Positions 13,208 to 18,240 of a DNA stretch of 18,240 nt are shown piece by piece. The notes below the pieces were generated by a model. That model was not told where the DNA came from. It was given only the letters and a program-made list of their open reading frames with translations, and did no database searches. This stretch comes from JBBRLG01 sp038231495. Its GTDB lineage: Bacteria > Planctomycetota > Planctomycetia > Gemmatales > Gemmataceae. A program made the translations under genes and the position numbers. The DNA lies in assembly GCA_038231495.1 (NCBI GenBank), contig JBBRLG010000074.1, positions 1 to 18,240 of the forward strand, in the 5' to 3' direction. The number at the start of each line of letters is the position of its first letter. Position 1 is the first letter of the stretch.

Positions 13208-13237
13208 TTGACAGCCGAACACGTACCAATTCATAAT
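13208..13237 (+). promoter_or_regulatory. Strong sigma70-type promoter of the RND efflux operon
   Basis: A perfect -35 TTGACA (13208-13213) is separated by 18 bases from CATAAT (13232-13237), which matches five of six -10 bases. Transcription should begin near 13244, giving a ~36-base leader that includes the AGGAG site before ATG 13280. Confidence 0.65.
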
Positions 13238-13279
13238 GCAAATCTGGCCGGTCCCGACGCGATTTCAGGAGAACCTCCC

Positions 13280-14641
13280 ATGAGCGCTAGGTCCCTACCG
13301 TCCCCTGCGGCCCCTCCCGGCGTGGTCTCCGGTTGGGGGCGACGCCTGCTCGGCTGCGGAATCCTGTCCTCGCTCCTCGTCGCCAGCACGACCGCGGGCT
13401 GCAACAACGCCGGGGCCGACAAGAAGGACAACAAGAAAATCGAGGTCGTCGTTACCTCCACAATCGTCGATCCGGAAGTCTACGACTTCCAGGACTTCAC
13501 CGGCCGGCTCGACGCTTTCAAATCCGTGGACATCCGCGCCCGCGTCTCCGGCTACATCACCGACGCCCCCTTCAAGGATGGCGACATCGTGCCGGAGGGC
13601 AAAACCTTGTTTCAGATCGACCTTGCCACCTACAAGGTCGATCTCGACCTGGCGGAAGCGAATTTGAAGGTGGCCCGGTCGGACCAGGCCCTCCAAGAGA
13701 AAAACGCCGTCCGCGCCCGCCAACTTATTGCCAACCGCGGCATCTCGAACGAGGAATATGACACCGCGCTGGCCGCTCAGGCCAAGGCCGAGGCGACGGT
13801 CGGATCGGCGGCAGCCGCCGTGGCCAAGGCCCAGCTGTACATGGATTACACCAAGGTCACGGCCCCGTTGACCGGCCGCGTCAGCCGGCGGTTCGTGGAC
13901 CCCGGCAACCTCGTCAACGCCGACAGCACGTTGCTGACGACCATCGTGTCGATTTCCCCGATCTTCGCCTATTTCGACGTGGACGAGCGCACCTACCTCG
14001 ACCTGCAAAAGCGGCCGACCCGCCTAGTGCTCATGCGCCTCGCCAATGAAGACCAGTTTACCCACGTCGGCACCATGGACTTCATCGACAACCGCATCAA
14101 CGCCAACGCGGGTACCATCCGCATGCGCGGCATCTTCGACTACATCCAGGGCTTAAACGTCGTCACCGCCGCGGCCGGGGTTGCCGCGCCGCGCGCGCCG
14201 GCGGTCAATGACCTGCTGCCGTCCATCCTGTCGCCCGGCCTGTTCGCGCGCGTCCGCGTCCCGGTCGGCGAGCCGTACAAGGCGGTCCTCGTCCCCGACG
14301 AAGCGCTCATGACCGACCAGGGTCGCAAGAACGTCCTCGTCGTCAAGAATGTTGTCGTCAAGGAACCGGAGGCCAAGGAAGGTGAGGAAGTCAAGCAGGT
14401 CAAGGACAAGCGCCGAAAGGGCGAAGGCGACGTGGAGTACCGCCCGGTCGAGACCGGCCAGCTGATCGGCGGCATGCGCGTCATCAAAAAGGGTTTGACC
14501 GGCGAGCGGGGCGAGTACGTTGTCGTCAGCGGCCAGCAGCGGGTGCGGCTGAACACGAAGGACCGTCAGCCGGTGGACGTGACGATCAACCCCACTCCCA
14601 AGCTGCCGGAGTCGCCGCTGGGAGCGCTGTTCAAGAAATGA
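13280..14641 (+). CDS. RND efflux periplasmic adaptor (membrane fusion) lipoprotein
   Basis: The adaptor links an inner-membrane RND pump to an outer-membrane channel. In this 453-aa protein a lipoprotein signal ends in TTAGC with Cys41 as the lipidated residue. Domains follow in family order: first beta-barrel strand and lipoyl half (VDIRARVSGYITDAPFKDGD, 83-102), a helical hairpin with AEANLKVARSDQALQEKNAV to about 185, second lipoyl half (YTKVTAPLTGRVSRRFVDPG), then beta-barrel and membrane-proximal domains (SISPIFAYFDVDERTYL, LLPSILSPGLFARVRVPVG). Two additions stand out: an Ala/Pro-rich loop (about 293-314) and a Lys/Glu-rich segment (about 360-386). ATG 13280 has AGGAG eight bases upstream. 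The pump gene starts 13 bases after the stop. A promoter and palindromic operator candidate precede it. The frame is open back to 13094, but that part is repeat DNA. Confidence 0.94.
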   Translation: MSARSLPSPAAPPGVVSGWGRRLLGCGILSSLLVASTTAGCNNAGADKKDNKKIEVVVTSTIVDPEVYDFQDFTGRLDAFKSVDIRARVSGYITDAPFKDGDIVPEGKTLFQIDLATYKVDLDLAEANLKVARSDQALQEKNAVRARQLIANRGISNEEYDTALAAQAKAEATVGSAAAAVAKAQLYMDYTKVTAPLTGRVSRRFVDPGNLVNADSTLLTTIVSISPIFAYFDVDERTYLDLQKRPTRLVLMRLANEDQFTHVGTMDFIDNRINANAGTIRMRGIFDYIQGLNVVTAAAGVAAPRAPAVNDLLPSILSPGLFARVRVPVGEPYKAVLVPDEALMTDQGRKNVLVVKNVVVKEPEAKEGEEVKQVKDKRRKGEGDVEYRPVETGQLIGGMRVIKKGLTGERGEYVVVSGQQRVRLNTKDRQPVDVTINPTPKLPESPLGALFKK

Positions 14642-14654
14642 TGAAGGAGTTGCC

Positions 14655-17600
14655 ATGTTCTCGCGCTTCTTCATCGACCGGCCGATCTTCGCGTCGGTGC
14701 TGTCCATCGTCGTCGTCCTGGGCGGCAGCATCGCGCTCTTTACCTTGCCGGTCGCGCAATACCCGGAGATCGCGCCGCCCACGGTCGAGGTGTCCGCCGC
14801 CTACCCCGGCGCCAACGCCAAGGTCGTCGCCGACACCGTCGCCGCGCCCATCGAACAGCAGATCAACGGCGTCGAAGGCATGATGTACATGTCGTCGCAA
14901 TGCACCAACGACGGCAACTATACCCTTACCGTCACGTTCAAGCCCGGCTCCGACCTCAACATCTCGCAAGTCCTCGTGCAAAACCGCGAGTCGCTCGCCG
15001 AGCCGATCCTGCCCGACCTGGTGCGCCGCCGCGGCATCTCGGTCAAGAAGAAGTCGCCCAACGTCCTCCTGATCGTCAACCTCTATTCCAAGGAAGGCAC
15101 GCGCAGCAACCTCGACCTGAGCAATTATGCCACCATTCAAATCCGCGACGAGCTGTCACGCGTGCCGGGCGTCGGCGACGTGACCTACCTGGGCCAGCGC
15201 GACTACTCGATGCGGCTGTGGCTGGACCCGCAACGGCTGTCGGCGTACAACCTCAACCCGCAGGACGTGATCGCCGCCGTGCAGTCCCAAAACATCCAGG
15301 TCGCCGCCGGCCAGATCGGCCAGCCGCCGACGCCGTCGGGCCAGGTGTTCCAGTACACCATGACCACGCTCGGCCGGCTGGAAAACACCGACCAGTTCGG
15401 CAGCATCGTCGTCAAGAACACCAACGGCGGCCAGCTAGTCTACCTGCGCGACGTTGCCAACATCGAGTTGGGCGCCCAGTCCTACGATCAGACCTGTACC
15501 CTCGACGGCCAGCCGTCGGTCGCGCTGTCGATTTACCAGTTGCCCGGCTCCAACGCGCTGGACGTGGCCAGGCGCGTCAAGGCGCGGATGTACGAGCTGC
15601 ACGACCATTTCCCGCCCGGCATCGACTACGAGATCGCCTACGACACCACGCCGTTCATCAACGAGTCGATCAACGAAGTGTTCGAGACGCTTATCGACGC
15701 CATCGTGCTGGTGGCCGTGGTGGTGCTGGTTTTCCTGCAAAACTGGCGGTCGTCGCTGATCCCGCTGGTCGCCGTGCCCGTGGCGGTCGTCGGCACCTTC
15801 GCCGTCATGGCCGCCTTCGGCTTCAGTTTGAACAACTTGACGCTGTTCGGCCTCGTGCTGGCCATCGGCATCGTCGTGGACGATGCGATCGTCGTCGTCG
15901 AGGCGGTCGAACACCACATCGAACACGGGCTAAGTCCGTACGACGCGACGGTCAAGGCCATGCAACAAGTGTCCGGCCCGGTGATCGCGATTGGCCTGGT
16001 GCTGGCGGCGGTGTTCGTGCCCTGCACGTTCATCACCGGCATCACGGGGCAGTTCTTCCGGCAATTCGCGCTGACCATTGCCGTGTCCACCGTGATCTCG
16101 GCGTTCAACTCGCTGACGCTCAGCCCCGCACTGTCGGCCCTGTTGCTCAAGCCGCGCGAGAAAGGGCAATTCGAGCCGTTGCCGTGGTTCGCCTTCGTGC
16201 CGATGGGTGCCTGGGCGGGACACAAGCTCGGCATTCACTTCGCGGGACCGCTGCTTTCCGGCATGAACTTGCAAGTGGCGCTGGGGGGGCTGGACGCCCT
16301 GCGCCTGTGGGGGCCGATCGTGGCCGGCGCGCTGGCGGGCGCGCTCGTTGGTTTGTTTGAACTGGTCGTGGGCCTGTTCGCGGGCCGGGGGCCGATCAAC
16401 TGGGTGTTGGGCATTGCCTTCGGCCTGTTCAACCGCGGCTTCGACGCCGCGACCACCGCGTACACGCGGGCGGTGTCGTGGCTGCTGCGCGTGAGCTTCC
16501 TGGTAGTTGTCGTTTACGGCGGCCTGTTGGCCCTGACCTGGTGGGGCTTCACGCACACGCCGACCGGCTTCATCCCGGCGCAGGACAAGGGCTATCTGCT
16601 CGTCAACGTGCAACTGCCCGACGCGGCTTCGGTCAAGCGCACCGAGGAAGTGGTCGCCAAGATCGAGGCGGTTGCCAAGGAGACGCCGGGCGTCAAGCAC
16701 ACCGTGGCCATCTCCGGGCGGTCGATCCTCCTCAACGCCAACGCTCCCAATTACGGTGCCCTGTACCTGATGCTCGAAAGCTTCGACGAGCGGACCACGA
16801 AGGAAAAGTCCGCCGAGGAGATCACGCGCGTGTTGCAGAAGAAGTTCGAGCAGCGGGTGCCGGAGGCGACGGTCCACATCTTCGGCGCGCCGCCGGTGGA
16901 AGGTTTGGGCACGGCGGGCGGCTTCCAGATCGTGATCCAGAACACCGGCGACACCGACTTGCCGACCTTGCAGGAGAACTCCGACCGCGCGGTCGAGAAC
17001 GCCGAGGAAGACCCGGCGTTGCAAGGCCTGTTCGGCAGCTTCCGGGCCGACACGCCCTGGCTGGAATTGGTCATCGACCGCGCCCAGGCCAAGGACCGCG
17101 GCGTGTCGATCGACGACGTGCGCACGACGCTGGAATCGACGCTGGGGCCGTACTACATCAACGACTTCAACCGCTTCGGCCGTACCTGGCAGGTGAACGT
17201 GCAGGCCAAGGACACCTTCCGCCAGTCGCCCAGCGACGTGAAGCAAATCCGGGTGCGCAACAAGAACGACGAGATGGTGCCGTTGTCGGACTTCGCGACG
17301 GTGAAGAACGTCAGCGGGCCGGTGATGGTGATGCGTTACAACATGTACACGTCCGCGCCGGTCCACGCCGACCCCGGACCGGGCACGAGTTCCGGCCAGG
17401 CCATCGAGCATCTGTACGCGGCGGCCAACAAGGATTTGCCGACGACCATGCGCACCGAGTGGACGGAACTGGCGCTCTTGCAGTTGCAAACGGACGTGAC
17501 GCTCATGGGCGTGAAGCTCCCCACGTCCATGTTGGTGTTCCTGCTGGCGGTGGTCCTGGTGTTCCTGGTGCTGGCGGCGCAGTACGAGAGTTGGGCGTTG

Positions 17601-18131
17601 CCGTTGGCCGTGATTCTGGTGGTGCCGATGTGCCTGTTGTGTTCCATCGCCGGCGTTGTCACCGCCCACCAGGACATTAACATCTTTACCCAGATCGGCT
17701 TTTTGGTATTGGTCGGCCTGGCGTGCAAGAATGCGATCTTGATTGTCGAATTTGCCAAGTCGCAACACGAGGAAGGCAAATCGCGCTGGGAAGCGACGCT
17801 GGCGGCGTGCCAGTTGCGTCTGCGGCCGATCATCATGACTTCGTTCGCGTTCATTCTGGGTGTGGTGCCGTTGCTATTGTCGGCGGGTGCCGGCGCGGAG
17901 ATGCGGCGGACGCTGGGCACGGCGGTGTTCAGCGGCATGTTGGGCGTGACGATCTTCGGCATCTTCTTGACGCCGGTGTTTTATTACGTCATCCAGTGGT
18001 TCGCGGACCGCGGGCCAGTCCCGGCAGCGAACGGTGAGGTCGGGGCCGACGGCCACGTCCGACCGGTACTGCAAACGCACGACGGCCCGCTGCCCGACGG
18101 TGACGGCTATCACGTGCGACCGCCGCATTAG
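14655..18131 (+). CDS. HAE1/AcrB-family RND efflux pump permease with extra hydrophobic insertion
   Basis: This is a proton-driven inner-membrane drug/solute exporter, 1158 aa, longer than AcrB (about 1050). The start FFIDRPIFASVLSIVVVLGG and LPVAQYPEIAPP are AcrB-like. TM4 carries GIVVDDAIVVVEAVEH with Asp409-Asp410, the proton-relay pair, and GLACKNAILIVEFAK carries Lys1025, the AcrB Lys940 counterpart. The porter-domain segment YDTTPFINESINEVFETL is also typical. Relative to AcrB, roughly 75 extra residues lie between LLLKPREKG (497-504) and FNRGFDAATTAYT (592-604), including a strongly hydrophobic segment at 552-577. ATG 14655 has GGAG five bases upstream, 13 bases after the adaptor. The C-terminus continues about 40 hydrophilic residues past the last helix. 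HAE1 membership and the adaptor partner indicate drug or hydrophobic-compound export; substrates are unknown. No outer-membrane channel gene is visible. Confidence 0.95.
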   Translation: MFSRFFIDRPIFASVLSIVVVLGGSIALFTLPVAQYPEIAPPTVEVSAAYPGANAKVVADTVAAPIEQQINGVEGMMYMSSQCTNDGNYTLTVTFKPGSDLNISQVLVQNRESLAEPILPDLVRRRGISVKKKSPNVLLIVNLYSKEGTRSNLDLSNYATIQIRDELSRVPGVGDVTYLGQRDYSMRLWLDPQRLSAYNLNPQDVIAAVQSQNIQVAAGQIGQPPTPSGQVFQYTMTTLGRLENTDQFGSIVVKNTNGGQLVYLRDVANIELGAQSYDQTCTLDGQPSVALSIYQLPGSNALDVARRVKARMYELHDHFPPGIDYEIAYDTTPFINESINEVFETLIDAIVLVAVVVLVFLQNWRSSLIPLVAVPVAVVGTFAVMAAFGFSLNNLTLFGLVLAIGIVVDDAIVVVEAVEHHIEHGLSPYDATVKAMQQVSGPVIAIGLVLAAVFVPCTFITGITGQFFRQFALTIAVSTVISAFNSLTLSPALSALLLKPREKGQFEPLPWFAFVPMGAWAGHKLGIHFAGPLLSGMNLQVALGGLDALRLWGPIVAGALAGALVGLFELVVGLFAGRGPINWVLGIAFGLFNRGFDAATTAYTRAVSWLLRVSFLVVVVYGGLLALTWWGFTHTPTGFIPAQDKGYLLVNVQLPDAASVKRTEEVVAKIEAVAKETPGVKHTVAISGRSILLNANAPNYGALYLMLESFDERTTKEKSAEEITRVLQKKFEQRVPEATVHIFGAPPVEGLGTAGGFQIVIQNTGDTDLPTLQENSDRAVENAEEDPALQGLFGSFRADTPWLELVIDRAQAKDRGVSIDDVRTTLESTLGPYYINDFNRFGRTWQVNVQAKDTFRQSPSDVKQIRVRNKNDEMVPLSDFATVKNVSGPVMVMRYNMYTSAPVHADPGPGTSSGQAIEHLYAAANKDLPTTMRTEWTELALLQLQTDVTLMGVKLPTSMLVFLLAVVLVFLVLAAQYESWALPLAVILVVPMCLLCSIAGVVTAHQDINIFTQIGFLVLVGLACKNAILIVEFAKSQHEEGKSRWEATLAACQLRLRPIIMTSFAFILGVVPLLLSAGAGAEMRRTLGTAVFSGMLGVTIFGIFLTPVFYYVIQWFADRGPVPAANGEVGADGHVRPVLQTHDGPLPDGDGYHVRPPH

Positions 18132-18240
18132 ACTCTTGAAGGCGAGCGGGGGGGGGGGGGGGGGGGCGGGAGGGGGGGGGGGAATCCAAAGACGGGTGAG
18201 CCCCCCCCACCCCGCCAGAGGCGGCGCCCCCCCCCCCACC
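18132..18240. other. Homopolymer-rich tail after the RND pump
   Basis: After 20 ordinary bases the sequence becomes long G runs (18152-18181) followed by C runs to the end, unlike anything else in the window. No terminator or gene is readable. It is probably a poorly determined contig end. Confidence 0.6.

Larger units (their letters stand above)
12628..13279. other. 652-base non-coding region before the efflux operon
   Basis: No gene is supported here. The region holds the leader of the zinc-ribbon gene (12628 to about 12710), a promoter-like pair at 12824-12852, two tandem hairpins (12951-13103), a 14-bp palindrome (13183-13196) and a strong promoter (13208-13237). Short open frames across the hairpins only translate the GCCGCAAGCGGC repeats. 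Confidence 0.7.

Noticed and set aside
12885..13241. Short minus-strand frames with KRAACGYGR-type repeats
   Set aside because: They only translate the GCCGCAAGCGGC hairpin repeats and have no independent coding signal.
13094..13279. Upstream extension of the adaptor gene
   Set aside because: The extra 62 codons cover repeat DNA, the operator and the promoter; the AGGAG site and lipoprotein signal fix the start at 13280.
15930..17768. 612-codon open frame antisense to the RND pump
   Set aside because: It has His/Arg/Gln-rich composition and is fully contained in a well-supported pump gene; typical high-GC antisense artefact.

Overview
The window is GC-rich bacterial DNA that most resembles a member of the Planctomycetota, probably the Gemmataceae. 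The reasons are a Tat-exported DUF1501 protein, a CXXCH protein with terpene-cyclase-like helical repeats, a giant single-pass TPR protein, two small proteins of a type I associate with planctomycetes, and intergenic space filled with hairpin repeats built on a GCCGCTTGCGGC core. The lineage is inferred from gene types only. There is no rRNA, tRNA, CRISPR array, transposase or phage gene.

Layout. Positions 1-2224 hold two minus-strand genes read toward the left edge: an exported protein with one CXXCH motif and three or more DG[AS]W repeats (2224-1184), then a DUF1501 gene cut by the window edge (1065-1). ispG of the MEP isoprenoid pathway lies at 2553-3737 on the plus strand, followed by a perfect 19-bp hairpin. 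A 1478-residue protein (4016-8452) has an acidic N-terminal half with a repeated SGVxL-type motif, one membrane span, and a coiled-coil/TPR C-terminal half. A two-gene unit (8685-9875) encodes a catalysis-free glycosidase-type jelly-roll domain and an unknown protein; a possible 16-residue leader peptide precedes it. A convergent minus-strand gene (11844-9913) encodes a membrane-anchored, internally duplicated SurA/parvulin-like protein. Two small genes follow: an 86-aa conserved-type protein on plus and an 85-aa zinc-ribbon protein on minus.

Positions 12628-13279 form a 650-base non-coding stretch. It holds a promoter-like sequence, two tandem 70-nt hairpins, a 14-bp TetR-type palindrome and a strong promoter (TTGACA, 18 bases, CATAAT). 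This promoter should drive an RND efflux operon: a periplasmic adaptor lipoprotein (13280-14641) and a HAE1/AcrB-type pump (14655-18131) carrying an extra hydrophobic insertion between its two halves. No outer-membrane channel gene is present in the window. The last ~100 bases are G/C homopolymer runs that look like an unreliable contig end.

How the genes work together: the RND pair forms one efflux machine, the 8685/9432 pair looks like an operon, and the CXXCH protein and DUF1501 are co-directional exported proteins. The other genes look like independent units. The most unusual items are the motif-array TPR protein, the duplicated SurA-like protein with conserved cysteines at fixed spacing, the RND insertion, the two families of palindromic repeats, and the promoter/hairpin region before the efflux operon.
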